DNA of 64,000 nucleotides from an uncultured Ruminococcus sp. GTDB lineage: Bacteria; Bacillota; Clostridia; Oscillospirales; Ruminococcaceae. Below the pieces are notes generated by a model. That model was not told the origin of the DNA. It saw only the letters and a list, made by a program, of their open reading frames with translations, and did not search any database. A program made the position numbers and the translations under genes. This document shows positions 8,416 through 18,002 of this stretch, in pieces. The stretch is from positions 1 through 64,000 of the forward strand of contig CANQVK010000002.1 in NCBI GenBank assembly GCA_947627275.1, given 5' to 3'. Within the stretch, counting starts at the first letter, position 1. Each line of letters starts with the position of its first letter.

Positions 8416-8689
8416 CTGTTTTCTCCTCGGCGGAATGAGGCTGTTTATCGGCAAACTCATGCTGCTTTGCATCGTTCAGCTTGCTCATATCGTTTACAAG
8501 GTAATCCGCTGAACGATATGCCCGCTGAAAATCCATGTCCTTAAAATATGCCTTTATATCGACAAAATCGCCGTCTATAACAAGGTCGAGTCCGCTTATC
8601 TGCCGTCCTGCGTATTTTTTTGCGGCATAAGCGATATACTCGTCTATCTCACGCGCGCACATTTCGCCGCCGATAACATTAATTTTCAT
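8402..8689 (-). CDS. Small protein related to NrdD-associated ribonucleotide reductase proteins
   Basis: A 95-residue protein starting at the ATG behind GGAGGG (8689). The middle (DIKAYFKDMDFQRAYRSADY) and the end (LNDAKQHEF) follow the pattern of short anaerobic ribonucleotide-reductase-associated proteins of Bacillota, which carry F-x-R-x-x-R-x-T-x-YLVG and FNDAKR. No nrdD or nrdG is nearby, so the link to nucleotide reduction is by resemblance only. It sits between a COG2509 FAD protein and ksgA and overlaps the latter. No metal-binding cysteine cluster is present, only one Cys in its first dozen residues. It could equally be an uncharacterised small regulator. Confidence 0.5.
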   Translation of the reverse strand: MKINVIGGEMCAREIDEYIAYAAKKYAGRQISGLDLVIDGDFVDIKAYFKDMDFQRAYRSADYLVNDMSKLNDAKQHEFADKQPHSAEEKTDESN

Positions 8690-8729
8690 AAGAGCCCTCC
8701 GTTCGTCTGCCTGACGCTGTGAAACTGCG

Positions 8730-10322
8730 TCATCCGGCATTTTTTAGTTTATCTATGATTTTTTCGGCACATTTCATGCCGTCTGCGGCTGCTGAAATAA
8801 TTCCGCCCGCATAGCCTGCGCCCTCACCGCACGGATAAAGACCTGAAAAACTCAGTGATTCGAGGTTTTCATTGCGTTCGATCCTTACAGGCGAGCTGCT
8901 TCGGCTTTCAACGCCGGTAAGAACAGCTTCGGGAGCGTCAAAGCCTTTGATCTTTTTTCCCATTTCCAAAATGCCCAGTCTCAAAGAAGCGCATACAAAG
9001 TCGGGAAGATATTCTTCCGGACGAGCAGGCTTAACTCCCGGGCGATAGCTTGGCTTCACTTTGCCGAAGCTTTCAGTCAGTCTGTTTTCGAGAAAGTCTC
9101 CAACGGTGACGGCAGGAGCAGAGTAGTCTGAACCTCCTGCAGCAAATGCCTTTTCCTCGATATTCCGCTGAAAATACATACCTGCAAGAGGGTGCTTACT
9201 GCCATAGTCATCGGGAGTCACATTCACCAGCAGCGCACTGTTTGAATTAACGGCATTTCGAGCAAAGCAGCTCATACCGTTTATAGCAAGACGACCCTCC
9301 TCCGAAGAAGCTGCTACGACTTCTCCGCCGGGACACATGCAGAATGTATACAAAGCCCGACCGTTGGGCAGGTGTACGGCAAGCTTGTAGTCGGCTGCTT
9401 TTAATGCGGGATGTCCTGCAAAATCGCCGTACATAGCGGTATCAATGTCTTTTTTCAGATGTTCTATGCGCACGCCCACCGCAAAGCTTTTTTGCGTAAG
9501 GCAGGTTTTTTTCTCGTACAGCAGCTCAAAAACATCTCTTGCGCTGTGTCCCGTGGCAAGTATAACGCTGTTTGTTTTAATAGCATGACAGCCGGCGTCG
9601 TCCGTATATGAAACCGATGAAATACAGCCGTTTTTCGTCTCGAATCCGTCGAATTTTGCTCCGAAGCGAACTTCTCCGCCCAGCTCTGTAACTCGTATTC
9701 TGAGTTTTTTCACTACATCACGCAGTTTGTCTGTGCCAATATGCGGTTTTGCAAGGTAAAGGATCTCCTCGGGAGCGCCGAATTCGGTCAGCCATTGCAG
9801 TATTTGAGGTATACGTTTGTCTTTAATGCCGGTTGTAAGCTTTCCGTCAGAAAAAGTTCCGGCGCCGCCCTCGCCGAACTGCACATTGTTTTCTGGATCG
9901 AGATTACCGCCGTTTTGGAACGTTTCAACGGCTTTTACGCGGCTGTCTGCGTCCTGACCGCGTTCAAGAACAATTGGATTCAGTCCGGATATTGCAAGAA
10001 CCAATGCCGCAAACATTCCGGCAGGGCCAAAGCCTATTACAACGGGCCGTGTTTCGGATGATATTTTGGGGATTTTATAAACGTACTTCTGTACAGTAAC
10101 TGCGTTTTTATTATGTTTAAGCAGACGTTCTTCGTCTTTTGCAGAAATATCGGCAGAAATAATGAAATGAACATCGCTTTTGCGTCTTGCGTCAATGGAT
10201 TTTTTTGAAAGCTTTGCAGATTTTATGCGGTTAACCGGAACTTTCAGTTGACGCGCGCAAAGCTCTTTTAAATCGCTGAAATCAAAGTCAAGAGGGACTC
10301 TTATATTGCTTACACGAATCAT
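8730..10322 (-). CDS. FAD-dependent oxidoreductase of the COG2509 type
   Basis: A 530-residue protein. A small N-terminal RNA-binding-like region (IRVPLDFDFSDLKELC, KSIDARRK) is followed by the FAD Rossmann motif GFGPAGMFAALVLA (about 99-112), then QFGEGGAGTFSDGKLTTG and a C-terminal PCGEGAGYAGGIISAA. This is the architecture of the conserved but uncharacterised COG2509 dehydrogenases. Its substrate is unknown. ATG 10322 has AGGAGG upstream and overlaps the previous gene by four bases (ATGA), showing tight coupling to the second flavoprotein. The length is typical. Confidence 0.82.
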   Translation of the reverse strand: MIRVSNIRVPLDFDFSDLKELCARQLKVPVNRIKSAKLSKKSIDARRKSDVHFIISADISAKDEERLLKHNKNAVTVQKYVYKIPKISSETRPVVIGFGPAGMFAALVLAISGLNPIVLERGQDADSRVKAVETFQNGGNLDPENNVQFGEGGAGTFSDGKLTTGIKDKRIPQILQWLTEFGAPEEILYLAKPHIGTDKLRDVVKKLRIRVTELGGEVRFGAKFDGFETKNGCISSVSYTDDAGCHAIKTNSVILATGHSARDVFELLYEKKTCLTQKSFAVGVRIEHLKKDIDTAMYGDFAGHPALKAADYKLAVHLPNGRALYTFCMCPGGEVVAASSEEGRLAINGMSCFARNAVNSNSALLVNVTPDDYGSKHPLAGMYFQRNIEEKAFAAGGSDYSAPAVTVGDFLENRLTESFGKVKPSYRPGVKPARPEEYLPDFVCASLRLGILEMGKKIKGFDAPEAVLTGVESRSSSPVRIERNENLESLSFSGLYPCGEGAGYAGGIISAAADGMKCAEKIIDKLKNAG

Positions 10323-11560
10323 TTTACCTCCTGTTTCAGGGATATTCCGCAGCTTCCGCCGGCAAGCATTCCCGACGACCACGCCCATTGGAGGTTATAG
10401 CCGCCGCAATCGCCCGCAGTATCGAGAATTTCACCGCAGAGATATAGTCCCTTGTGAAGCTTGGATTGAAGATTTTTGTCCACGCATGAACTGTGTATTC
10501 CTCCCATGGTGGACTGCGCATTTTGCCATGGCGAACAGCCTGTGACTTCAAATGTCAATGCTTTTATATTGTCAAGGAGAGCAGCCTTGTCCCTGTTGGA
10601 GATCGTGGAAATTTTGTCGGTCAGCGGTCGGCATATTGACCTTTTCACCAGATATACCGCTAAATTTTTTACGAAAATACCCGTAAGAAGTTCCTCCAAA
10701 GGCATGTCGCCTCTGCTTTTTACTATTTTGCCGAGGTAGTTCATAAGCTCGTTCATCGAAATATCGGGGATAAGGTCGGCTTGAAGCTTAAGACTGCCCT
10801 CATAGTCCGAAAAAAGATAAGCCAAATTGAATACGCAGATTCCAGAGATATTATTTTCATTGAATTGAAGCTCTCCTTTTTCGGTGCGGAGTATTTTGCC
10901 TCCTGAGAGAGCGGAGATCTCGCCTTTTACTCGAACGCCCTTCAAACCTTTGAGTTCATTTGTATTTACTCTGAGAGGCGCGGCGGCAGGACAGATTTTT
11001 GAGGTTTTGTAGCCCATATTTTTCAAAATCCGCATGATAGCTCCGTCTGTACCGAGTGAAGGGGCAGCGTAGCCGCCGGCAGCTGCAATAAGCCGCCTGC
11101 ACAGTATTTTTCCGTCTTTGAAGTTAAGCTCAAAACCTCCGTTTTTAGGCGATATTCCTGTAATTTCACAACCGCATAGTTCTTCTGCTCCGAGGGCGGC
11201 GAGCTTTAGGCGCATAGCGTTCAGTATAGTGGTTGAACTGTTGCTTCTCGGGTAAACTCCACCCTCTCTGCCTTCGCTGCCGTTTACGCATAAAACTCCT
11301 AAGTAATCGGTGAAAAAAGACTTGTAATCGGGCATTTCAGCGATAACTTTCATAGCGTTTACAGAGCCGTGATAGTTGTATTCTGACAAGTTCAGATTGC
11401 TCAGATTGCATTTGCCGTTGCCCGAGGCGATGATTTTTTTTCCGACTCTTGGCAGTTTTTCAATAATAGTGACATGTGCGGAACGGCAGACCTCTTTTGC
11501 TGCAATGGCAGCTGAAAGTCCCGAGGCTCCTCCGCCTATAATGGCTATATCTGTTGTCAT
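10319..11560 (-). CDS. HI0933/YhiN-family flavoprotein
   Basis: A 413-residue protein. The dinucleotide-binding motif IAIIGGGASGLSAAIAA lies at residues 5-21, then GKKIIASGNGKCNLSN, which is diagnostic of the HI0933/YhiN family, and a C-terminal LCGEILDTAGDCGGYNLQW. Family members bind FAD; some are annotated as aminoacetone oxidases, but the physiological reaction is unsettled. The start is behind GAGGTG. The gene overlaps the COG2509 gene and lies nine bases after the metallophosphoesterase, so it belongs to the mscS-to-ksgA operon. Two unrelated-family flavoproteins in tandem suggest a shared redox task. Confidence 0.85.
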   Translation of the reverse strand: MTTDIAIIGGGASGLSAAIAAKEVCRSAHVTIIEKLPRVGKKIIASGNGKCNLSNLNLSEYNYHGSVNAMKVIAEMPDYKSFFTDYLGVLCVNGSEGREGGVYPRSNSSTTILNAMRLKLAALGAEELCGCEITGISPKNGGFELNFKDGKILCRRLIAAAGGYAAPSLGTDGAIMRILKNMGYKTSKICPAAAPLRVNTNELKGLKGVRVKGEISALSGGKILRTEKGELQFNENNISGICVFNLAYLFSDYEGSLKLQADLIPDISMNELMNYLGKIVKSRGDMPLEELLTGIFVKNLAVYLVKRSICRPLTDKISTISNRDKAALLDNIKALTFEVTGCSPWQNAQSTMGGIHSSCVDKNLQSKLHKGLYLCGEILDTAGDCGGYNLQWAWSSGMLAGGSCGISLKQEVK

Positions 11561-11569
11561 TATATCACC

Positions 11570-12412
11570 TCATTCGGGTAAAATTTCCAACGAAACGATT
11601 TCAGGAAGATTAAAAAGACGTACAGGGTACGGAGAATCGCCAATTCCCGAGGTTATGAACATTGCACCGCCGTTATATTTAAACCACCCCTTATCGTAAA
11701 CTTTGACGCTCCTTAAAGTCGGTAGGATTTTTCCGCTGAAAGAATCGTACAAAGTCCCTATGAAAGGCAGTCTTGCCATTCCGCCGTGAGTGTCGGCGCA
11801 CATGGTCAGATCTGCACCGAAAGCGGCAAACTTTTCGTAATTCGGAATGTGTGCCAAGAGTATGTTATAGCAGCTTTCATCGGGCAGAAAAGCGTTGTTA
11901 AGGTCGAAAGTTGACGTGTAATATACATTATCAATGCCCATTATCCTAAAGCGGCTGCCTTTCAGTTCCAATGTTTCTTCTGTGTAGCACATGACATGCA
12001 CGCCCGAATCAGAAAGCATTGATAGGTAGTTTTCAGACGTATCATGATCGCCCGGGACAAAGTATTCCGGATAATCTTTTGCGATGTTCTGCATAAGCTG
12101 TATGGCGATACATTTTTCTTCAACGCTGCTGTCGCGGCTGTACATATCTCCGAGAACAAAGACCGCATCAGGGCTGATCTGTTCCAGCTCAGAGAGTATT
12201 CTGTCATTTGAAATACTTCCGTCATGTGCGTGGAGATCGCTTAAAACGGCAAACCGTACAGGTTCGGTGATTTTTGAAGAAGTCAAAGAAGTCTCGTTAA
12301 TTTTCAGGTAATAATTATTGTATCGCCAGAAGAAAAATATTATTAAAACAGCAGCCCAGAATCTTATCCACGGGTGTTTTTTATTTTTCTTTTTAGAAAT
12401 TTTATTTTCCAT
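11570..12412 (-). CDS. Membrane-anchored metallophosphoesterase
   Basis: A 280-residue protein. A lysine-rich N-terminus and one transmembrane segment (about 17-36) precede a calcineurin-like fold: SDLHAHD, GDMYSRD, GDHDTSE, AHIPN and ADTHGGM. The last deviates from the usual GHTHGGQ: the first His is replaced by Ala-Asp, although the second His is kept. The domain would face outside. The family includes YaeI-type lipid phosphoesterases; the substrate is not evident. ATG 12412 has AGGAAC just upstream within the end of mscS (11-base overlap). Activity may be altered by the GDHD/ADTH substitutions. Confidence 0.78.
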   Translation of the reverse strand: MENKISKKKNKKHPWIRFWAAVLIIFFFWRYNNYYLKINETSLTSSKITEPVRFAVLSDLHAHDGSISNDRILSELEQISPDAVFVLGDMYSRDSSVEEKCIAIQLMQNIAKDYPEYFVPGDHDTSENYLSMLSDSGVHVMCYTEETLELKGSRFRIMGIDNVYYTSTFDLNNAFLPDESCYNILLAHIPNYEKFAAFGADLTMCADTHGGMARLPFIGTLYDSFSGKILPTLRSVKVYDKGWFKYNGGAMFITSGIGDSPYPVRLFNLPEIVSLEILPE

Positions 12413-13292
12413 GCTGTTCCTCAATTATATGTACGTCAAGCTGATTATACGGAATTTCGATTCCGCTTCTGTCAAAAAGTCGTTTAACCGTTTCGTTCAG
12501 GGTATAACGTACCTCCATGAAGTCGTCGTTTTTCACCCAAACAAGCACGTCTATGGAAATAGAGCTTTCCTTGTGACTGCCCATTCTAACTATGGGGGCA
12601 GGGTCGTTGAGTATCATTTTATCTTCCGATACTGCGGTCAGGATAAGCGAACGCGCCACGCTGAAATCGGTGCTGTAGCTTATATCAAAGCTCATCTCCA
12701 CTCGTCGTGTAGGAGTTTCGGTGTAGTTTATAAGACGTGCTGATGTAACGTTTCCGTTGGGGATAAGTATTATCTTTCCGTCAAAAGTGCTGAGTTTGGT
12801 ATAGAGAACTCCTATCGCTTCAACTCTGCCAACCGTGCCGTCAAGCTCTACTGTATCTCCGGCAGAAAACGGTTTTGAAAAAAGGATTATAAAGCCGCCG
12901 CAAAGGTTCGTCAGACAGTTTTGAAGCGCAAGAGAAGCGGCAAGTCCGGCAGCGCCGAGGATAGTGATCATAGACGACATCGGTACGTTCAGTACAGAAA
13001 GAGCCATTACCGCTACAATAGCGTAAAGAATGATGCGTATTACGGAAACAAGAAAGTTCCTTGCTGCGTCATCCACGCTTGAACGCTTCATTGCCTTTGA
13101 AATTATTTTACTTATCAGCCGTGAGAGTATCACGCCGACAACAAGAATTATAAGAGCTATTATAAGCAGCGGAAGTATCCCTTTAAAATATTCAACGATA
13201 CCCGTAAAAAAGCCCGAAGCCTTATCCACCTGATCCTGTATTACCTCAGCGACCGGGGGAGCGGTGGTAGTCTCTATGATCTCATCATCCAA
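12402..13292 (-). CDS. mscS: Small-conductance mechanosensitive channel, MscS family
   Basis: A 296-residue protein of the minimal MscS size. There are three hydrophobic segments, with the pore helix at LGAAGLAASLALQNCLTNLC, followed by the beta domain (GGFIILFSKPFSAGDTVEL, GTVGRVEAIGVLYTKL, LIPNGNV) and a C-terminal alpha/beta region. It opens under membrane tension to release osmolytes. The start is a TTG at 13292 with AAGGAG eleven bases upstream, a rather long spacing. It is the first gene of the six-gene operon running down to ksgA and is divergent from the dockerin esterase. Confidence 0.88.
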   Translation of the reverse strand: MDDEIIETTTAPPVAEVIQDQVDKASGFFTGIVEYFKGILPLLIIALIILVVGVILSRLISKIISKAMKRSSVDDAARNFLVSVIRIILYAIVAVMALSVLNVPMSSMITILGAAGLAASLALQNCLTNLCGGFIILFSKPFSAGDTVELDGTVGRVEAIGVLYTKLSTFDGKIILIPNGNVTSARLINYTETPTRRVEMSFDISYSTDFSVARSLILTAVSEDKMILNDPAPIVRMGSHKESSISIDVLVWVKNDDFMEVRYTLNETVKRLFDRSGIEIPYNQLDVHIIEEQHGK

Positions 13293-13437
13293 AATCGTTC
13301 ACTCTCCTTATCGGCAGCAGCGCTGCGGACACAATATTCTACATTTTATTATAGCAGAAAAAAAAGGATTCGTCAATCAAAGTTTTGTATTTTTAACATT
13401 ATTGTTATTATTAATATATTTAATATTGTGAAAACTA

Positions 13438-13466
13438 TTGAAATTTTTTTGAAAATGTTGTATAAT
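13438..13466 (+). promoter_or_regulatory. Promoter of the dockerin esterase gene
   Basis: TTGAAA (13438-13443), 17 bp, TATAAT (13461-13466). It predicts a leader of about 40 bases before the AAGGAGG site and the ATG at 13514. Confidence 0.65.
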
Positions 13467-13513
13467 TGTATGTAACAAAAAGAAAACATGAAATATCCAA
13501 GGAGGAATTAAAA

Positions 13514-15226
13514 ATGAAAAAAATATTGATCGCGGCGACAGCAATAGTTTCTGCCGCAGCTGCTGCGAGTACTGTCGTTTTTGCAGCGTCAAGATATTCT
13601 GCGGACGACCTGAAAAGCCTCAGCAGTTCTTTGCTCGGCGAATCGCAGATAAAGGCAGAGCATGATGTTGACGGCGACGGTACGGTGGACGTTTACGACC
13701 TTGTTACAATGCGGAAGACATTTGAGGGTACGGGAGAATTTTCTGAACAGATCATCGACATGTCTGAGCAGAACGTTAAGTATATCGGCAGAAATATTTA
13801 TGATAAAAATAACGTTGCATGGCTTGTTCAGAGCGGTTCGGCAGTGGAATTCAGCGTTACTGCAAGATCTGCCGAAATAACGATAAACGGCGACGGATTT
13901 ACCGAAAGCGATGAAAAATACCGGCCCAGATATGCTGTTTTGGTTGACGGAGAAATCATTCTGGATGAGCTCTTAAGCGTAAAGGAAAAGACAGTAAAGC
14001 TCTTTGAAGGCGAAACTTCAAGGACTGCCGAAATCAAGGTGATACATCTTTCCGAAGCCAATAACGGCGCTGTCGGCGTAAGCGATCTTAAGGTCGATTC
14101 CGATGTATCCGTTCCAGCTGTCCCTACAGCCAAAAAAGACCTTGCTATCGAGTTTATCGGGGATTCCATTACATGCGCTTACGGTGTTGAGGGCAAAGAT
14201 CAATACGAGGGCTTTAAGACTTCTACTGAAAACTTCATGAAATCCTATGCCTATCTAACCGCAAAGCAGCTTGATGCGGATTACAGCGCAGTAAGCTACA
14301 GCGGACACGGAATAGTATCTGGCTACAGTCAGAACGGCGATGCGGAAACGGGCAGCCTTGTTCCCGATTATTACGATTACGTTGGAAAATTAGGCGATTA
14401 TAAGGTCAATTGGGACTTTGATTCACATAAGTATGATGTGGTCGTTATTAATCTCGGTACAAACGACAATACCTACGCTTCTAAAGACTATGAGACAAGA
14501 GGCGTTGAGTATGCTGAAAAATATGCGGAATTTCTTGCTCATATCCATGAGGTGAATCCTGATGCGTACATTATATGCACAGTGGGAACAATGGGCTGTA
14601 CGGAGATGTACCCATACATTGAAATGGCTGTGGACAGCTTCAAAAAATCCACGGGTTATGACAGAATAATGAGCTATTTGTCGGCAACTCATACTCAGGC
14701 AGACGGTATGGGTTCGGATTGGCACCCCTCCGAGAAAACTCAGCAGAACAGCGCATATGTTCTTGCGGATAAGATATGCAATGCGTTGGGAATTGAGTCT
14801 GATCAGATCGGTATTGACGTAGCTTCTGAGGCGAAATACAGCACAGTTTCGTCAGACGGAGCGATGATGTCCGATTACTTTTCAGACTGGGATCACTCTT
14901 ACCATATCACTACGGTTACGGGCGGAACAAGCAAAGAGTCCATACAGTCCTTTGTCAGTGGTATCGACCTGAAAAAGGGCGGAAAGTATCGTCTAAGTTT
15001 TCAGATCGAAACCGGCGACGGAAATGAAATACCTTTCGTTATAAGAAGCAGGTCAACTGGCGAAGTTATCTGCAAGGATACATTTACGGGAACAGGTTCA
15101 AAAACTCCTTATGAAGCTGAATTTGAATCGCCTGTTACTGCTGATGCGGAAATGGTATTTTCTCTCGGCGGACTTGACAGTATGCGTATGAGCCTTTACG
15201 AAGTAAAGGTCGTAAAGTTTGAATAA
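13514..15226 (+). CDS. Secreted CE2-like acetylesterase with N-terminal degenerate dockerin
   Basis: A 570-residue secreted protein. The signal peptide is residues 1-25. Residues about 28-72 are a dockerin whose second calcium loop (DVDGDGTVDVYDLVTMRK) is good and whose first (SADDLKSLSSSLLG) has lost its Asp ligands. A beta-sandwich (about 85-200) and an SGNH hydrolase follow: EFIGDSIT with Ser218, NLGTND, and DWHPSE with Asp402/His404. This is the carbohydrate esterase family 2 layout. A C-terminal jelly-roll (about 460-570) looks like a CBM. It should remove acetyl groups from plant polysaccharides on or near the cellulosome. ATG 13514 follows AAGGAGG. A GH30 dockerin enzyme lies 85 bp downstream. 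Confidence 0.82.
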   Translation: MKKILIAATAIVSAAAAASTVVFAASRYSADDLKSLSSSLLGESQIKAEHDVDGDGTVDVYDLVTMRKTFEGTGEFSEQIIDMSEQNVKYIGRNIYDKNNVAWLVQSGSAVEFSVTARSAEITINGDGFTESDEKYRPRYAVLVDGEIILDELLSVKEKTVKLFEGETSRTAEIKVIHLSEANNGAVGVSDLKVDSDVSVPAVPTAKKDLAIEFIGDSITCAYGVEGKDQYEGFKTSTENFMKSYAYLTAKQLDADYSAVSYSGHGIVSGYSQNGDAETGSLVPDYYDYVGKLGDYKVNWDFDSHKYDVVVINLGTNDNTYASKDYETRGVEYAEKYAEFLAHIHEVNPDAYIICTVGTMGCTEMYPYIEMAVDSFKKSTGYDRIMSYLSATHTQADGMGSDWHPSEKTQQNSAYVLADKICNALGIESDQIGIDVASEAKYSTVSSDGAMMSDYFSDWDHSYHITTVTGGTSKESIQSFVSGIDLKKGGKYRLSFQIETGDGNEIPFVIRSRSTGEVICKDTFTGTGSKTPYEAEFESPVTADAEMVFSLGGLDSMRMSLYEVKVVKFE

Positions 15227-15311
15227 TGTCATTTTATTCACAATTGATCAATTATAAGAACCACGGATAAAAACGTGCTGAGTATAATTATCAACAGAAA
15301 AGAGGTCTATA

Positions 15312-17909
15312 ATGAAATTTATAAAAAAATTGTCCGCAGTGGTTCTTTCGTGCGCTATGACGATCACATGCCTGAACTCCGTCAGATCGTTCAAAACCGA
15401 TGCAGCGGCTGTGATCAGCATTTCGCCATTCGACAAATATGAAGTCAATAACGGAATATTTGAAGGCTGGGGAACTTCGTTATGTTGGTGGGCAAACAGA
15501 ACAGGTTACTCCGACAGTTTTGCACAGCAGACAGCCGACTTGTTTTACGGCGAGGATGGTCTGAGAATGAATATTGCACGATTTAATATCGGTGGCGGAG
15601 ACGATCCCACACACAGACATATTACGAGGACGGATTCCAATATGCCGGGATATACCGTAATAAATAACGGAAATGTAACCTATGACTGGAATTCCGATCA
15701 CAATCAAAGAAATGTTCTGAAACGCGCTATTGCGGCAGCAGGCGACGACATGATAGTTGAGATGTTCTCAAATTCTCCGCCTTACTACATGACAAAAAGC
15801 GGATGCTCAAGCGGCGCTACAGACGGCGGAAAAAATAATCTGAAGGATGATTATTATGATGATTTTGCAGAGTATCTTGCCGAAGTAACCGCGCATTATG
15901 AAAAAGAGTGGGGAATTGACGTTCAGAGCATTACCGCAATGAACGAACCTTACACGAATTTCTGGTACGCTAACAGTCCGAAGCAGGAGGGCTGCCACTT
16001 TGATCAGGGCGAGTCGGAATCGAAAATCATACTTGAGCTTCAGAAATCTCTTGAGAAACGCGGATTGAATGATATTATCATATCAGGCTGCGATGAAACT
16101 TCTATAGATACTCAGATCAGTTCATACAATAAGCTTTCATCAGACGCCAAGAATGCCATAGATAGAATAGATACGCATACTTATTCGGGAAGCAACCGAA
16201 CAGGCTTGAAGGATACAGCGGTTGCGGCGGGAAAAAATCTTTGGATGAGCGAGGTGGACGGAGGAAGTACCGCCGGAACTAACGCAGGCGAAATGGGGGC
16301 AGCGCTGTGGCTTGCCGACAGAATCACTGCTGACTGCAACGGGCTTAACTGTTCTGCATGGATCCTTTGGCAGGCGATCGACAACCATATATCTTCTGTC
16401 GGATATAACGGAAATAAGGACAAAGGAATGGTTGACGTAAATAAAGGTTACTGGGGACTTGCCGTTGCTGATCATGACAAGGATACAATTATTCTTACAA
16501 AAAAATACTATGCCTTTGGTCAGTATTCACGTTATATCAGACCGGGCATGACTATGCTGAAAGCGTCGGATTCAACCATGGCTGCTTTTGACGAAAAAAA
16601 TGGACAGCTCGTACTCGTCAGCTATAATACATCGGGTTCTGAAAAGGAAATGAATTATGATTTATCCGAGTTCTCGTCTGTCGGAAATTCGGCGAAGATA
16701 ATTCGTACAAGCAACACTGAAAACTGGAAGGACGCAGGAAAAGCAGAGATCGCAAACAGTATGCTCAAAACGAAGCTGCCTGCAAATTCCGTTTCAACAT
16801 TTATTATTGAAGATGTAAAAGGAAGCAGTATTCCTGAAAATCCGATCGACCTCAGTAAGGCTGTCTTAAGCGGAAGCAACAGCTGGAAAAATGATACCTC
16901 AACTGATTATACCAAAGCGTTTGACGGTAAAAGTTCAACGTATTTTGACGGGCTCGGCGAAGGTTGGGTACAGGCTGATCTTGGTCAGAACTACGATATT
17001 TCTGCTATAGGATATATTCCAAGAGCGGGATATGAATACCGAATGGCAGACGCAATGTTCATGTTTTCAGAGGACGGTACAAACTGGAACAAAGCATATA
17101 CAGTCTTAGGCAAACCAAGCAGCGGCATTCACTATGTTACGAAATTTACTTCATCAAATACCGCACGATATGTCAGATTCCAGACTCCCGGCGGAACACC
17201 GAATAACGATATAAATAAGGATAACAGCTATTGCTGCAATATTGCGGAAATTCAGCTTTACGGTGTTCTGAGCGTTAAGGAGCGGTTTGTCAAGATTGTT
17301 CCCGAGTCAATTTCGGGAAGCGCATCATGGAAGCAAAACGAAGCAACAAACTACGAAAAAGCCTTTGACGGAGATACAGCCACATATTTTGACGGATTAA
17401 AAAACGGCTATGTTCAGGTTGATCTGGGCGGAGCGTACAAAATACAGGCTGTTGGTTACAGTCCGAGAAAGGGTTACGAATACAGAATGCCCGATTGCAT
17501 GATACAGATTTCTTCCGACGGGATAAGCTGGGAAACAGTATATACTTTTGATAGAAAGCCGGTATTCGGAATGAATTACATCACTGATCTCGGTTCGGAC
17601 GTAACTGCAAGATATGTCAGATGTATTGTTCCCGAAGGCAAACCGACAAACAGCTATAATTCAGACGACGTATATAATTTCAATATTGCGGAATTTGAAG
17701 TTTACGGAGAACCCTCAGCGGTTGTGAAGTATGACGTCAATATGGACGGAGCTTTCAGCGTTGCAGACGCTGTACTTCTTCAGAAATGGCTGCTTGCAGT
17801 TCCCGATACACGGCTTGACGACTGGAAAGCTGCTGATTTATGTGAGGACGGAATAATTGATGTTTATGATTTGTGTCTCATGAAAAGAGAATTGAAAAAA
17901 GCAAATTAA
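15312..17909 (+). CDS. Cellulosomal GH30 glycoside hydrolase with two CBM32-like modules and dockerin
   Basis: An 865-residue secreted enzyme. Signal peptide about 1-33; GH30 catalytic domain about 38-500 with GWGTSLCWWA, ARFNIGGGDDP, acid/base Glu212 (AMNEPY) and nucleophile Glu314 (WMSEVDGG). The FNIGGGDDPTHRHI region resembles the endo-beta-1,6-galactanase branch of GH30 rather than xylanases, but subfamily assignment is inference. Two F5/8-C (CBM32-like) domains follow (about 515-660 and 665-805), both starting with SGS..SWK and containing YFDGL and GYEYRM. The C-terminal dockerin (about 808-865) has two calcium loops, DVNMDGAFSVAD and DLCEDGIIDVYD. The start is behind AGAGG. It probably acts on arabinogalactan side chains together with the esterase upstream. 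Confidence 0.87.
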   Translation: MKFIKKLSAVVLSCAMTITCLNSVRSFKTDAAAVISISPFDKYEVNNGIFEGWGTSLCWWANRTGYSDSFAQQTADLFYGEDGLRMNIARFNIGGGDDPTHRHITRTDSNMPGYTVINNGNVTYDWNSDHNQRNVLKRAIAAAGDDMIVEMFSNSPPYYMTKSGCSSGATDGGKNNLKDDYYDDFAEYLAEVTAHYEKEWGIDVQSITAMNEPYTNFWYANSPKQEGCHFDQGESESKIILELQKSLEKRGLNDIIISGCDETSIDTQISSYNKLSSDAKNAIDRIDTHTYSGSNRTGLKDTAVAAGKNLWMSEVDGGSTAGTNAGEMGAALWLADRITADCNGLNCSAWILWQAIDNHISSVGYNGNKDKGMVDVNKGYWGLAVADHDKDTIILTKKYYAFGQYSRYIRPGMTMLKASDSTMAAFDEKNGQLVLVSYNTSGSEKEMNYDLSEFSSVGNSAKIIRTSNTENWKDAGKAEIANSMLKTKLPANSVSTFIIEDVKGSSIPENPIDLSKAVLSGSNSWKNDTSTDYTKAFDGKSSTYFDGLGEGWVQADLGQNYDISAIGYIPRAGYEYRMADAMFMFSEDGTNWNKAYTVLGKPSSGIHYVTKFTSSNTARYVRFQTPGGTPNNDINKDNSYCCNIAEIQLYGVLSVKERFVKIVPESISGSASWKQNEATNYEKAFDGDTATYFDGLKNGYVQVDLGGAYKIQAVGYSPRKGYEYRMPDCMIQISSDGISWETVYTFDRKPVFGMNYITDLGSDVTARYVRCIVPEGKPTNSYNSDDVYNFNIAEFEVYGEPSAVVKYDVNMDGAFSVADAVLLQKWLLAVPDTRLDDWKAADLCEDGIIDVYDLCLMKRELKKAN

Positions 17910-17914
17910 TTTTT

Positions 17915-17967
17915 ACGGTTCACTTCGGATTCTTCGCAAGACTTACACGGAATCCGAAGTGAACCGT
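17915..17967 (+). terminator. Strong hairpin after the GH30 gene
   Basis: ACGGTTCACTTCGGATTC and GAATCCGAAGTGAACCGT form a perfect 18-bp stem with a 17-base loop, five bases after the stop. A T-rich tract follows. Confidence 0.75.
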
Positions 17968-18002
17968 TAATTATATTTTTATTTGGCAAGGAGAGATCAA
18001 AT

